A DNA stretch of 36,585 nucleotides from Bordetella parapertussis (GCA_945906815.1 CAMDRT010000044.1:1-36585); one strand, 5' to 3'; positions 22,408-32,300 are shown, numbered from the stretch's first letter. Program-made: numbers and translations. The notes: generated by a model from the letters alone, not told the origin.

Positions 22408-23157
22408 CTAGGCGGCCTTGCAAATCGCCGCAAACTCTTCCGCTAGCAGCGACGCGCCGCCGATCAGGCCGCCGTCGATATCCGGCATCGCGAACAACTG
22501 TGCCGCATTTGCCGCTTTGACGCTGCCACCGTAAAGAATCGGCAATCCGTCCGCCACCCGCATGTCATGCTCCGCGACCCGCCCGCGTATCAAGGCGTGC
22601 GCCGCTTGTGCCGCATCCGGCGTGGCGGTTTTGCCGGTACCTATGGCCCACACCGGCTCATATGCCATCACCGCCTGCTCCAACGCTGCCGCCCCCGAAT
22701 GCGCGATGACCGCGTCCATTTGGCGCGCGATCACTTGCTCCATCACGCCCGCTTCACGCTCTGCCAGCGTTTCGCCTACGCACAAAATGGGCGTCAGGCG
22801 CGCTTTTATTACTGCAGCAAATTTCAGTGCCACCACATTATCCGAATCGCCAAACAGCGTGCGCCGCTCCGAATGCCCCACGATGACATAACGGCAACCA
22901 AAATCGGCCACCATGCCTGCCGAAACCCCCCCGGTATAGGCACCATGTTCGTATTCGCACACGTCCTGCGCACCCCACGCAATGCCTTGGGCGCGCAAAA
23001 TATGCTCGGTTTGCGCCAGATACGGATACGGCACGCACACCGCACATCGCGCACGCGTGACAGAAGCCAGCAAAGGAATCAATGACTTAAGCAGCGCCTG
23101 GTTTGACGCAAGGTTGCCGTTCATCTTCCAGTTACCCACGACCAGCTTGCTGCGCAT
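22408..23157 (-). CDS. tpiA: Triosephosphate isomerase
   Basis: A 249-residue cytosolic TIM-barrel enzyme that interconverts dihydroxyacetone phosphate and glyceraldehyde 3-phosphate. Catalytic residues are all present: N9 and K11 (VVGNWKMNG), H95 (VIVGHSERR) and the base E167 in AYEPVWAIGTGKTATP, which also contains the flexible loop. The phosphate-binding C-terminal glycine segments (ILYGGSVKAANA and GGLIGGASL) are intact. Length is typical. It is the gene before secG on the same strand; the secG gap is 34 bp, so they are likely cotranscribed. Confidence 0.97.
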   Translation of the reverse strand: MRSKLVVGNWKMNGNLASNQALLKSLIPLLASVTRARCAVCVPYPYLAQTEHILRAQGIAWGAQDVCEYEHGAYTGGVSAGMVADFGCRYVIVGHSERRTLFGDSDNVVALKFAAVIKARLTPILCVGETLAEREAGVMEQVIARQMDAVIAHSGAAALEQAVMAYEPVWAIGTGKTATPDAAQAAHALIRGRVAEHDMRVADGLPILYGGSVKAANAAQLFAMPDIDGGLIGGASLLAEEFAAICKAA

Positions 23158-23310
23158 TTAACACCCGACTCGTAAAAACCCTTGGATGTTACAGGGACGG
23201 CAACTTCGGGTCAATCTGAGGCTACCCTGATGGGCAACGAGAAACTGTTGATTTAACGCAGTTTTTGCGCGTAACGCAGATGATCGTTTCCGTGCAAAAA
23301 GAAAGCTGCG

Positions 23311-23326
23311 CTGACGCGCATGTCAG
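23311..23326. terminator. Possible terminator hairpin at the end of glmM
   Basis: CTGAC-GCGCAT-GTCAG forms a 5-bp stem overlapping the last codons of glmM (stop at 23323). On the transcribed strand it is followed, after a few bases, by a U-rich stretch (CTTTCTTTTTG). The stem is short, so this is a weak candidate. The remaining 150 bp up to tpiA show no gene. Confidence 0.3.
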
Positions 23327-24669
23327 TCTGCGGCGGCTACCGCATCGGCGATGGCTTGCGCCCAGCGCTTCGCCTTGGCGTGCGAACGGGCCTCGACCAT
23401 CACCCGCATCACCGGTTCGGTCCCCGAGGGACGCAACAGCACACGGCCTTCGCTGCCCAAGTCGTGTGCGGCTTGCTGCAGCAACTTCTCGATGCGTGCA
23501 TCACGGGCATTACCCTTGCGCGGTTTGAGCGGCACATTGAGCAGCACCTGCGGATACAGCACCACTGGCGCACACGCCCTTGCCAATGTCATGTCCAATT
23601 CACGTAACGCGCGCAGCACCTGCAGCGCGGCGATGATGGCATCGCCGGTGGAATGCTGATCCAGGCACAGGATATGGCCGGAATTTTCGCCGCCCAGGCG
23701 CCAGCCGCGCTGCTGCATCAATGCCAGCACATAACGATCGCCCACCTGCGCGCGCTCGAAGGGGATATCGATCGCCCCCAGCGCCCGTTCAAACCCAAGA
23801 TTGCTCATCAGGGTGCCCGCCACGCCGCCCTGCACCAGTCCGCGCCGCTGTCCATCGCGGGCAATCACATACAGCAACTGATCGCCGTCGTAAGCCCTGC
23901 CCGCGGCATCCACCATCACCAAGCGGTCGGCGTCGCCATCCAGTGCTATACCCAAATCTGCGTGCGCCTCCTGCACCGCTTTTTGCAGCACCTGAGGCTG
24001 GGTCGCGCCGACCTTATCGTTGATGTTAAAACCGTTGGGATGGACGCCGATGCTGACTACCTCAGCACCCAATTCATGAAATACCAGTGGCGCAATGTGA
24101 TACGCGGCACCATGCGCGCAATCGACCACGATTTTCATGCCGCGCAAGTTCAGCGTCGACGGAAACGTACTCTTGCAAAACTCGATATAACGGCCCGCAG
24201 CATCGTCAATGCGGCGCACCTTGCCCAGGTCGGCCGAACGCACGCAATGCATCGGCTGCTCGAGCTGCTCCTCTATCGCGGATTCCACAGTGTCGGGCAG
24301 CTTTTCGCCCTTGCCGCAAAAAAATTTGATGCCGTTGTCGTCAAACGGATTGTGCGACGCACTGATCACCACGCCGGCTGTAAGCCGCAGCGCACGGGTG
24401 AGATAGGCCACTGCTGGCGTGGGCATCGGCCCCACCAGTTTCACATCCACGCCGGCACTGGTAAACCCCGCCTCCAGCGCCGATTCGCACATATAACCTG
24501 AGATGCGCGTGTCTTTGCCGATCAACACCGCAGGCTTCTCACCCGGCTGCGACCCTGCCGACAGCACTTTGCCCGCGGCATAACCCAGCCGCAACAAAAA
24601 ATCCGGCGTAATGGGCAGCTTACCCACCTTGCCACGCACGCCGTCCGTGCCGAAATATTTTCTGCTCAT
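23323..24669 (-). CDS. glmM: Phosphoglucosamine mutase
   Basis: A 448-residue enzyme converting glucosamine 6-phosphate to glucosamine 1-phosphate on the way to UDP-GlcNAc, needed for peptidoglycan and lipopolysaccharide. It has the four-domain alpha-D-phosphohexomutase plan. The N-terminal KYFGTDGVRGKVG is typical of GlmM. The active phosphoserine is S105 in VVISASHNPFDDNG, the metal loop is ALDGDADRLVMVD (near 240-252), the sugar loop GGENSGHILCLDQHSTGD (near 326) and the phosphate loop RPSGTEPVMRVMVEA near the end. Length fits. It follows folP by 48 bp in the same direction, the usual folP-glmM pair. Confidence 0.97.
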   Translation of the reverse strand: MSRKYFGTDGVRGKVGKLPITPDFLLRLGYAAGKVLSAGSQPGEKPAVLIGKDTRISGYMCESALEAGFTSAGVDVKLVGPMPTPAVAYLTRALRLTAGVVISASHNPFDDNGIKFFCGKGEKLPDTVESAIEEQLEQPMHCVRSADLGKVRRIDDAAGRYIEFCKSTFPSTLNLRGMKIVVDCAHGAAYHIAPLVFHELGAEVVSIGVHPNGFNINDKVGATQPQVLQKAVQEAHADLGIALDGDADRLVMVDAAGRAYDGDQLLYVIARDGQRRGLVQGGVAGTLMSNLGFERALGAIDIPFERAQVGDRYVLALMQQRGWRLGGENSGHILCLDQHSTGDAIIAALQVLRALRELDMTLARACAPVVLYPQVLLNVPLKPRKGNARDARIEKLLQQAAHDLGSEGRVLLRPSGTEPVMRVMVEARSHAKAKRWAQAIADAVAAAD

Positions 24670-24682
24670 GTTTTATTCTTGG

Positions 24683-24703
24683 GATTGAGGACTGAGGACT
24701 GAG
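24683..24703. repeat. Three tandem heptamers (GACTGAG), folP-glmM junction
   Basis: GATTGAG, GACTGAG and GACTGAG are head to tail within the 48-bp gap between folP and glmM. There is no inverted arm, so this is a single-arm element with another repeat word. It lies 13 bp upstream of the glmM start codon, comparable to the placement of the octamer arrays upstream of nuoL and nuoJ. Confidence 0.7.
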
Positions 24704-24717
24704 CATACCTCACGCGG

Positions 24718-25560
24718 TTACTCAAGCCTAAATCCGAAGTCCTGATTAACTGCAGTCAGAACTGCTAGCGCATCTCGGGTTGCCGCCACATCATGAACGC
24801 GCACAATCTGCGCGCCCTGTTGCACCGCCAGCAACGCAGCAGCAATGCTCGCGTACACGCGCGCGGCGGGAGCACGCCCTGTGATCCTGCCCAGCATGGT
24901 CTTGCGCGACAATCCCGCCAGCAGCGCGCCACCGATATTCCTGTACTCACTCAGCGCGCGCAACAGAGCGAGATTGTGCTCCTGCGCCTTGCCAAATCCA
25001 AAGCCTGGGTCAACAACAATGCGCTCACGCGCAATGCCTGCATCTAGCGCCGCGCGCACGCGTGCGGTGAGATAGCTGCGAACCTCGTTGGTCAGGTCCT
25101 CGTAGTGCGGATTGTGCTGCATGCTGCGCGGCTCACCCTGCATATGCATAATGCAGATCGCGGCCCCGCTGTCCGCCACTGCTGCAAGCGCGCCAGGCGC
25201 CCGAAAGCCATTGATATCATTCACCATCGAAGCGCCTGCCGCCACGGCGTCGCGCATCAGCGCGGGCTTTTGCGTGTCTATCGAAACCGGAACGTCCTCG
25301 CACACCAGCCGTTCCAGCAGCGGCAGCACCCGCCGCCGCTCGTCCTCCAGGCTCACCGGCGCCGCACCCGGACGCGTCGATTCACCGCCGATATCCAGAA
25401 TGTCCGCGCCTTCCGCACGCAAGCGATTTGCGTGGGCAAGCGCTTGATTTAGTTCAGTATATTGACCGCCATCGGAAAAAGAGTCAGGCGTGACATTGAT
25501 CACACCCATGATCAGCGGGCGGGTGAGCGGGAGTTTGAAGCGGCCGCAGGAAAGAAACAT
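24718..25560 (-). CDS. folP: Dihydropteroate synthase
   Basis: A 280-residue TIM-barrel enzyme joining p-aminobenzoate to 6-hydroxymethyl-7,8-dihydropterin pyrophosphate in folate synthesis; it is the sulfonamide target. Family motifs are LIMGVINVTPDSFSDGGQ (near residues 17-34), ILDIGGESTRPGA (near 55), VSIDTQKPALMRDA, MVNDINGFRAPGA, GFGFGKAQEHNL and GLSRKTMLGRITGR near the end. The start at 25560 is firm because MFLSCGRFKLPLTRP aligns with relatives. However, only one base separates this ATG from the neighbouring octamer array, and no Shine-Dalgarno sequence is visible. It sits between ftsH and glmM, the standard order. Confidence 0.96.
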   Translation of the reverse strand: MFLSCGRFKLPLTRPLIMGVINVTPDSFSDGGQYTELNQALAHANRLRAEGADILDIGGESTRPGAAPVSLEDERRRVLPLLERLVCEDVPVSIDTQKPALMRDAVAAGASMVNDINGFRAPGALAAVADSGAAICIMHMQGEPRSMQHNPHYEDLTNEVRSYLTARVRAALDAGIARERIVVDPGFGFGKAQEHNLALLRALSEYRNIGGALLAGLSRKTMLGRITGRAPAARVYASIAAALLAVQQGAQIVRVHDVAATRDALAVLTAVNQDFGFRLE

Positions 25561-25561
25561 C

Positions 25562-25660
25562 GTGAACGAGTGAACGAGTGAACGAGTGAACGAGTGAACG
25601 AGGAACAGGACCCCTGCGCGGGTTTACCCGTTCACTCGTTCACTTATTCACCCTTCACGC
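25562..25660. repeat. Inverted tandem octamer array, ftsH-folP junction
   Basis: Left arm: five perfect GTGAACGA units (25562-25601). Loop: 27 bp. Right arm: CGTTCACT, CGTTCACT, TATTCACC, CTTCACGC (25629-25660), with decay increasing towards ftsH. Because the left arm has A at the eighth position, pairing with the first two right units is perfect. It fills the gap from 1 bp before the folP ATG to 9 bp after the ftsH stop. Confidence 0.93.
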
Positions 25661-25669
25661 TTTCTTGCG

Positions 25670-27559
25670 CTACGCCTCCGGCGCCGGGGCCACCGGCGCG
25701 GTCGCGCCCGGCGGTGTGCTATCGCCGGGCGGCGGCATTGCAGACTGCAACGGCTTGGGCGCGCGCGGCGGCAGGCCCTCCGCGATGTCCTTGATCTGGT
25801 CCGCGTCTATGGTCTCCCATTCCATCAGCGCCTTGGTCATCGTCTCAACCTTGTCACGGTTGTCTTCGATGATCTTGCGGGCGACCGCGTATTGCTGATC
25901 GATGATGCGGCGGATTTCGGCATCGACCTTTTGCAGCGTGGTCTCGGACACGTTCTTGTGGGTGGTGATCGAGCGCCCGAGGAAAACTTCGCCTTCATTT
26001 TCGCCGTAGACCATCGGCCCCATCGAGTCCGACATGCCGAAACGCGTCACCATATCGCGCGCCATTTGCGTGGCGCGCTCGAAGTCGTTGGATGCGCCCG
26101 TGGAAATGTCATGCACAAACAGTTCCTCGGCAATGCGTCCGCCGAACAAAAAGCTGATCTGCGCCAGCATCTGGCTCTTATACTGGCTGATACGATCGCG
26201 CTCCGGCAGCACCCACGTCAATCCCAGCGCGCGGCCACGCGGAATGATGGTCACCTTGTGCACCGGATCAATGCCCGGCAACATCACGCCCACTATGGCG
26301 TGGCCCGACTCGTGATACGCCGTGGCGCGCTTTTCTTCCTCGGTGATCACCATCGACTTACGCTCGGCGCCCATGAATATCTTGTCCTTGGCGCGCTCAA
26401 AATCGTCCATATCCACCAGGCGCTTGTTGGCACGTGCGGCGAACAGCGCGGCTTCGTTCACCAGGTTCGCAAGATCCGCCCCCGACATGCCCGGCGAGCC
26501 GCGCGCGATCACGTCGGCTTTAACATCGGGCGCAATCGGCACTTTGCGCATATGCACCAGCAGAATCTGTTCGCGGCCGCGAATATCGGGCAGCGGCACC
26601 ACCACTTGCCGGTCAAAGCGTCCCGGGCGCAGCAGCGCCGGATCAAGCACATCCGGACGGTTGGTCGCGGCGATAACGATCACCCCGACGTTCGCTTCAA
26701 AGCCGTCCATCTCGACCAGCAACTGGTTCAGCGTCTGTTCGCGTTCGTCGTTGCCACCGCCCAGACCGGCGCCGCGCTGACGGCCCACCGCGTCGATCTC
26801 GTCGATGAACACTATACACGGCGAATGTTTTTTGGCGTTCTCAAACATGTCACGCACCCGCGCCGCACCCACGCCAACGAACATTTCCACGAAGTCGGAG
26901 CCCGAAATCGAAAAGAAAGGCACTTTCGCCTCGCCGGCGATGGCACGCGCCAGCAGTGTCTTGCCGGTGCCGGGACTGCCCACCATCAGCACGCCGCGCG
27001 GTATACGTCCGCCGAGTTTCTGGAATTTTGAAGGATCGCGCAAAAACTCCACTAATTCCGCAACTTCCTCTTTGGCCTCTTCGCAGCCCGCGACATCGGC
27101 GAAAGTCACCGAATTGTTGGATTCGTCTAGCATGCGCGCTTTGCTCTTGCCGAATGAGAACGCGCCGCCACGTCCGCCGCCCTGCATCTGGCGCATGAAA
27201 AACACCCATACACCGATCAGCAGCAGCATCGGGAACCACGACACGAAAATGTTCATCAGCAGCGAGGGCTCTTCTTCGGGCTTGGCTTCTACAATCACGC
27301 CGGCTTTGAGCAAATCGGACACCAGCCACGGATCGGACGGTGCATAAGTGGTGAATTTCTCGCCGGTAGATTTGGTGCCTTTGAGAATCCGCCCCTCGAT
27401 AGTGACTTTGGCGACATGGCCTTGCTTAACCTCGTCGATAAACTGCGAATACTCCATCGGTTTTTGCACCGATTTTTGGCTACCCACCTGGTTGAACACT
27501 GTCATCAACACGATGGCAATCACCATCCAGATGGCCACGGTTTTTACGAGATTATTCAA
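25670..27559 (-). CDS. ftsH: ATP-dependent zinc metalloprotease FtsH
   Basis: A 629-residue inner-membrane AAA+ protease that degrades misassembled membrane proteins and short-lived regulators. Two membrane segments (residues 4-23 and 99-123) flank a periplasmic domain. The AAA domain has Walker A GSPGTGKT at 194-201, Walker B FIDE at about 251-254 and the arginine-bearing LRPGRFDRQV. The protease site is HESGH at 416-420. The start is taken as TTG at 27559: GAGGAG lies five bases upstream (27565-27570) and LNNLVKTVAIWMV matches the family N-terminus. An ATG at 27592 would add eleven residues with no family counterpart. It is downstream of rlmE, as in E. coli, where the pair is heat-inducible; I see no clear sigma32 promoter here. 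The C-terminal tail is Pro/Ala-rich. Confidence 0.96.
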   Translation of the reverse strand: MNNLVKTVAIWMVIAIVLMTVFNQVGSQKSVQKPMEYSQFIDEVKQGHVAKVTIEGRILKGTKSTGEKFTTYAPSDPWLVSDLLKAGVIVEAKPEEEPSLLMNIFVSWFPMLLLIGVWVFFMRQMQGGGRGGAFSFGKSKARMLDESNNSVTFADVAGCEEAKEEVAELVEFLRDPSKFQKLGGRIPRGVLMVGSPGTGKTLLARAIAGEAKVPFFSISGSDFVEMFVGVGAARVRDMFENAKKHSPCIVFIDEIDAVGRQRGAGLGGGNDEREQTLNQLLVEMDGFEANVGVIVIAATNRPDVLDPALLRPGRFDRQVVVPLPDIRGREQILLVHMRKVPIAPDVKADVIARGSPGMSGADLANLVNEAALFAARANKRLVDMDDFERAKDKIFMGAERKSMVITEEEKRATAYHESGHAIVGVMLPGIDPVHKVTIIPRGRALGLTWVLPERDRISQYKSQMLAQISFLFGGRIAEELFVHDISTGASNDFERATQMARDMVTRFGMSDSMGPMVYGENEGEVFLGRSITTHKNVSETTLQKVDAEIRRIIDQQYAVARKIIEDNRDKVETMTKALMEWETIDADQIKDIAEGLPPRAPKPLQSAMPPPGDSTPPGATAPVAPAPEA

Positions 27560-27583
27560 TGATGCTCCTCGCCAAACAGGGAT

Positions 27584-27647
27584 ACCGCACATGCGGCATT
27601 CAAATTTGGCACAGCTTGTGAAAAGGTGCTGGAACAGCAGTTCCAGC
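27584..27647 (-). promoter_or_regulatory. ftsH leader with two stem-loops
   Basis: The gap of 243 bp between rlmE and ftsH has a perfect 8-bp hairpin GCTGGAAC-AGCA-GTTCCAGC (27628-27647). Its transcript version is followed by ACCUUUUC, so it could stop readthrough from rlmE. A second palindrome, CCGCA-CA-TGCGG (27586-27597), lies just upstream of the ftsH ribosome-binding site. A TAGAAT -10-like hexamer on the - strand (27674-27679) has no good -35 partner. Promoter assignment is open. Confidence 0.4.
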
Positions 27648-27802
27648 AGCGTAAAAATTGCGTCGAACGTTTGATTCTAAACTTTTTCCAGTGTGTGCGC
27701 AGCCAGGAAACCCAGTGTAATCAACTGCTTTTCAACACTTATTCAGCCGATTTTAAGCGCCTGCCATCGTTTTAAGCGATTTCAGACCCTCACTGCAGCC
27801 TC

Positions 27803-28423
27803 TCACTTGAGCACTCTACCCAGCAAATACACTTCGCGCGATCCCTTGCGCGACGCGTCAGGCTTGCGTGTCAGCACCTGCGCGAACACACCGCGCATGA
27901 TTTTGACGTAATCCTCAAAACCCGCGCCGTGGAAAACTTTGACCAGAAAACTTCCCTGTGGTTTCAAATGCTTGGCCGCAAACGCCAACGCCAGTTCCGC
28001 CAAACCCATCAGCCGCGATTGATCTGCTGTCGCAATACCGCTGATATTGGGTGCCATATCGGAAAGCACAAGGTCTGCCGTAGCGCCGGCTAGCGCCTGT
28101 TCCAGCCGAGCCAGGCCTGCGTCCGCGGAAAAATCGCCCTGGATAACTTCGACGCCTGCCAACCCCGTCATTTCCAGCAAATCGATGGCGATCACACGGC
28201 CAGCCGGCGCCACCAGCCGCCCCGCCACCTGTGACCAGCCGCCAGGTGCCGCACCCAGATCGACCACCATCATGCCAGGCCTGAGCAGCTTGTCCTTGTC
28301 ATTGATCTGCAGCAGTTTGTAAGCCGCGCGCGAACGCATCCCGTCGACCTGCGCGCGTTTGACGTAGGGGTCGTTCACATGTTGCATCATCCACGCTTTG
28401 CTGCTGCGAGTTCTTTTGGCCAT
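27803..28423 (-). CDS. rlmE: 23S rRNA (uridine-2'-O) methyltransferase RlmE (FtsJ/RrmJ)
   Basis: A 206-residue SAM-dependent methyltransferase that modifies U2552 in the A-loop of 23S rRNA during large-subunit assembly. The catalytic K-D-K pattern is visible: Lys in RSRAAYKLLQINDK (near residue 36), the SAM motif VVDLGAAPGGWSQVA (near 54-68), the Asp in DLVLSDMAPNISG (near 120) and Lys in GSFLVKVFHGAG (near 160). The basic N-terminus (MAKRTRSSKAWMMQHVNDPYV) is typical. It is divergent from yhbY with only 38 bp between start codons, and upstream of ftsH. Confidence 0.96.
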   Translation of the reverse strand: MAKRTRSSKAWMMQHVNDPYVKRAQVDGMRSRAAYKLLQINDKDKLLRPGMMVVDLGAAPGGWSQVAGRLVAPAGRVIAIDLLEMTGLAGVEVIQGDFSADAGLARLEQALAGATADLVLSDMAPNISGIATADQSRLMGLAELALAFAAKHLKPQGSFLVKVFHGAGFEDYVKIMRGVFAQVLTRKPDASRKGSREVYLLGRVLK

Positions 28424-28461
28424 GTCGATTAGCCGACGATAAAATAGCTTAAACTACGCCC

Positions 28462-28821
28462 ATGAACGAACTCACGCCCACCCAACGCGGCGCCCTCAAA
28501 GCGCGTTCGCACCATCTCGAACCCGTAGTCCTCATCGGCGACGGCGGTTTGACACCCGCGGTACTGCGGGAAATCGATGTGCATCTGAAGACCCACGAAC
28601 TCATCAAAATACGCGTGCATGGCGATGACCGTGAAGCACGCTTGCGCATGATCGGCGAAATTAGCGCGGCGCTGGACGCCAGCCCGGTACAGCACATCGG
28701 CAAGGTGCTGGTGATGTACCGCCCTAAACCGCCGGATCAAACTCAAAAGAAACTGCCGCAACACAAACCCAAGGCACGCAACAAACAGCGGCGGACCAAG
28801 CGCAGTTATCAAGGTAGTTGA
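28462..28821 (+). CDS. yhbY: YhbY-family (CRM domain) ribosome-assembly RNA-binding protein
   Basis: A 119-residue RNA-binding protein with a single CRM domain, associated with pre-50S particles. The domain runs from LTPTQRGALKARSHHLEPVV through LIGDGGLTPAVLREIDVHL (the conserved GxxG-like loop is GDGG) to LIKIRVHGDDREAR and IGKVLVMYRPKP. The C-terminal 25 residues are Lys/Arg/Gln-rich (for example KARNKQRRTKRS), which probably helps RNA binding. It lies alone on the + strand, divergent from rlmE and convergent with greA. YhbY next to RlmE is a conserved pairing of 50S assembly factors, also seen near greA in E. coli. Confidence 0.94.
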   Translation: MNELTPTQRGALKARSHHLEPVVLIGDGGLTPAVLREIDVHLKTHELIKIRVHGDDREARLRMIGEISAALDASPVQHIGKVLVMYRPKPPDQTQKKLPQHKPKARNKQRRTKRSYQGS

Positions 28822-28850
28822 GCGTGCAACGCCGCGCTTAACGCAAAACT

Positions 28851-29327
28851 CTAGACGTACTTGACGTCCAGAATCTCATACTCCCGCACCCCGCCCGGCG
28901 CGTTCACCTCGGCGATATCGCCGGCCGATTTTCCGATGAGCGCGCGTGCTATGGGCGAATTGATTGAAATCTTGCCGCACTTGATATCCGCCTCATCCTC
29001 GCCGACGATCTGATAGGTGACCTTGATCCCTTTTTCCAGCTCTTCCAGTTCCACTGTCGCCGCAAATACACAGCGTCCGTCAGCATCCAGCGTCACCGGA
29101 TCAATGATTTCCGCGTTGGAAATTTTGCCCTCGATATCCGCGATGCGCCCCTCGATAAAACTCTGACGCTCTTTGGCCGCGTGATACTCGGCATTCTCTG
29201 AAAGATCGCCATGCGCGCGCGCCTCGGCAATGGCCGCGATAATCGCGTGCCGCTGCACCGATTTCAGATCATGCACTTCAGCACGCAGCTTTTCCGCGCC
29301 GTGCACGGTTAAAGGCACTTTGTTCAT
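28851..29327 (-). CDS. greA: Transcription elongation factor GreA
   Basis: A 158-residue factor that enters the RNA polymerase secondary channel and stimulates cleavage of backtracked transcripts. The N-terminal coiled coil (residues 1-75) has the acidic tip in ARAHGDLSENAEYHAAKERQ; the FKBP-like C-terminal domain includes NSPIARALIGKSAGDIAEV and ends YEILDVKYV. Start: ATG at 29327, giving MNKVPLTVHGAEKLRAEV, overlaps the carB stop by four bases (ATGA). An upstream in-frame start lies inside carB and adds a Cys/Arg-rich sequence, so it is rejected. carB and greA are therefore likely coupled. Confidence 0.96.
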   Translation of the reverse strand: MNKVPLTVHGAEKLRAEVHDLKSVQRHAIIAAIAEARAHGDLSENAEYHAAKERQSFIEGRIADIEGKISNAEIIDPVTLDADGRCVFAATVELEELEKGIKVTYQIVGEDEADIKCGKISINSPIARALIGKSAGDIAEVNAPGGVREYEILDVKYV

Positions 29328-32300
29328 GGCATCCGACTCCCCAAACGCTGGTGCAAATTTTGCACCGCATAGGCATGCAACTCGCGCGCTTCCGCCATGC
29401 CGGCGCAAGCCGCGCGCGCGCCCGCGATAGTGGTGTATGCCAGTATGCGGTGCTGCAACGCTGCGCGCCGGATGGCATAGGAATCCCTGATCGCCTTGCG
29501 CGACTCCTCGACGGTGTTGACCACCAGCACGATTTCAGCGTTCTTGATCATATCGACGATGTGCGGGCGGCCTTCAGCCACTTTATTGATCGGCGTGACT
29601 TTCAGTCCCGCGGCGGCCAGCGCATGCGCGGTGCCGCGTGTGGCCACCAGCGCAAACCCCAGCGCATCCAGCGCGCGGCCGATCTCCACCGCGCGCGGCT
29701 TGTCGCCATCGCGCACACTGACAAACACTTTCCCCGTTATCGGCAACTTTTCACCGGCCGCCATTTGTGATTTTACAAACGCCTCGCCGAACGTTTCGCC
29801 CACGCCCATCACTTCACCCGTCGATTTCATTTCCGGACCCAGGATGGTATCCGCACCGGGAAATTTTATGAACGGGAACACCGCTTCTTTCACGCAAAAA
29901 TACGGCGGCACTATTTCATGGGTAATATTTTGACTTAAAAGCGTTTTGCCGGACTGGCAACGGGCCGCTATTTTAGCCAGCGGCAGACTGGTGGCCTTGG
30001 ACACAAACGGCACCGTGCGCGAGGCACGCGGATTCACTTCCAGCACATAGACGACATCGGCGTCGCCGTTTTTTTGAATGGCGAATTGCACATTCATCAG
30101 CCCCACCACTTTCAGCGCTTTGGCCATCGCCACCGTCTGGCGACGCAATTCTTCCTGCAACGCGGGCGACAGCGAAAACGGCGGCAGCGAACACGCCGAG
30201 TCGCCCGAATGCACACCCGCTTGCTCAATGTGTTCCATCACGCCGCCAATAATCACTTGCGTGCCGTCGGACACCGCGTCCACATCGACTTCGATCGCAT
30301 CGTTTAAAAAGCGGTCGAGCAACACCGGCGAATCGTTGGATACCTTTACCGCCTCGCGCATATAACGTTCGAGGTCCTCCTTCTGGTGCACGATTTCCAT
30401 CGCACGCCCGCCCAGCACATACGACGGTCGCACCACCAGCGGATAACCGATTTCCTCCGCCGCCAGCAGCGCCTTTGCCGCACTGCGCACCGTGCGATTC
30501 GGAGGCTGCTTTAACTTCAGGCGCTGCAGCAACTTCTGGAAACGCTCGCGGTCTTCGGCGACGTCGATGGAATCCGGAGAAGTGCCGATGATCGGCACCC
30601 CGTTCGCCTCCAGATCGCGCGCCAGTTTCAGCGGCGTTTGTCCGCCAAACTGCACGATCACGCCAAAGGGTTTTTCGATGTGCGCTATTTCCAGCACATC
30701 CTCCAGCGTCACCGGCTCAAAGTAGAGCCGGTCCGAGGTGTCGTAATCCGTGGAAACCGTCTCCGGATTGCAGTTGACCATGATGGTTTCAAAGCCATCC
30801 TCACGCAGCGCCAGCGCCGCATGCACACAGCAGTAATCAAACTCTATACCCTGACCGATGCGATTCGGCCCGCCGCCCAGCACCATGATTTTCTTGCGCG
30901 TCGTGGGCAGCGATTCGCACTCTTCCTCATAAGTCGAATACAGGTACGCGGTGTTGGTGGAGAACTCCGCCGCGCAAGTGTCCACGCGTTTGTACACCGG
31001 GCGGACGCCGAGATCGTGACGGCGTTTTCGCACATCGGCCTCGCGGGATTTGAGCAGGTAGGCGAGGCGGCGGTCGGAAAAACCCTTGCGCTTCAGGTGG
31101 CGCAGGGCGGCCGCGTCGAGATTGACCAACTGCTGATCGTCAAGCGCCATTTCGATATCGATGAGGTCCTTGATCTGCGCCAGGAACCAGGGATCGATGC
31201 GCGTAAGCTCATGCACCTCGTCCAGCGTAAATCCGCACTCGAACGCGTCACCCACATACCAGATGCGATCCGGTCCCGGACGCCCCAGCTCGGCTTCAAT
31301 GACTTCGCGGTCGCGCGTGCGCTGATTAAATCCATCCACACCCACTTCCAGCCCGCGCAGGGCTTTTTGCATCGACTCCTGAAAAGTGCGGCCCATCGCC
31401 ATCACCTCGCCCACGGATTTCATTTGCGTGGTCAGACGATCATCGGCCGCAGGAAATTTCTCGAACGCAAAGCGCGGTATCTTGGTTACCACATAATCTA
31501 TCGTCGGCTCAAACGACGCCGGTGTCGCGCCACCCGTAATGTCATTGCGCAACTCATCCAGGGTGTAGCCCACCGCCAGCTTGGCCGCGACTTTGGCAAT
31601 CGGAAAACCCGTGGCTTTCGACGCCAGCGCGCTGGAGCGCGACACGCGCGGATTCATCTCGATGATGACCATGCGCCCGTCTTTGGGGTTGATGCCAAAT
31701 TGCACGTTGGAGCCGCCGGTGTCCACCCCAATTTCGCGCAGGCACGCGATCGAGGCGTTACGCATGATCTGGTATTCCTTGTCGGTCAGCGTTTGCGCCG
31801 GCGCCACCGTGATCGAGTCGCCGGTATGCACGCCCATCGCATCCAGGTTTTCGATAGAACAAATAATGATGCAGTTATCCTTGCGGTCACGCACCACTTC
31901 CATCTCGAATTCTTTCCAGCCGATCACCGATTCTTCGATCAGAATTTCGTGCGTGGGGCTGGCATCAATGCCGCGTTCCACGATGGCAATAAATTCTTCC
32001 TTGTTGTAAGCGATGCCGCCACCGGTGCCGCCGAGCGTGAACGAGGGGCGGATAATCGTCGGATAGCCCACCATCGCCTGCACTTGCAGCGCCTCTTCCA
32101 GTGAGTGCGCCAGCGCGGAGCGCGGGCTGTCGAGGCCAATTTTGGCCATCGCCTTTTTGAATTTTTCGCGATCCTCGGCCTTGTCGATGGCCTCCTTGGA
32201 GGCACCGATCATTTCCACGCCGTATTTTTCCAGCACGCCTTCACGCGCAAGGTCGAGCGCGCAATTCAGCGCGGTCTGCCCGCCCATCGTCGGCAGCAGC

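Noticed and set aside
25562..25660. CRISPR-like array at the ftsH-folP junction
   Set aside because: The units are 8 bp with no spacers between them and are inverted in the second arm; no cas gene is present.
29328..29408. Longer greA start within carB
   Set aside because: The extension has no family counterpart; ATG 29327 in ATGA overlap with the carB stop gives the normal 158 residues.
30638..32104. A 488-codon open frame on the + strand opposite carB
   Set aside because: It is a mirror of carB codon bias, without a ribosome-binding site or any recognisable motif.
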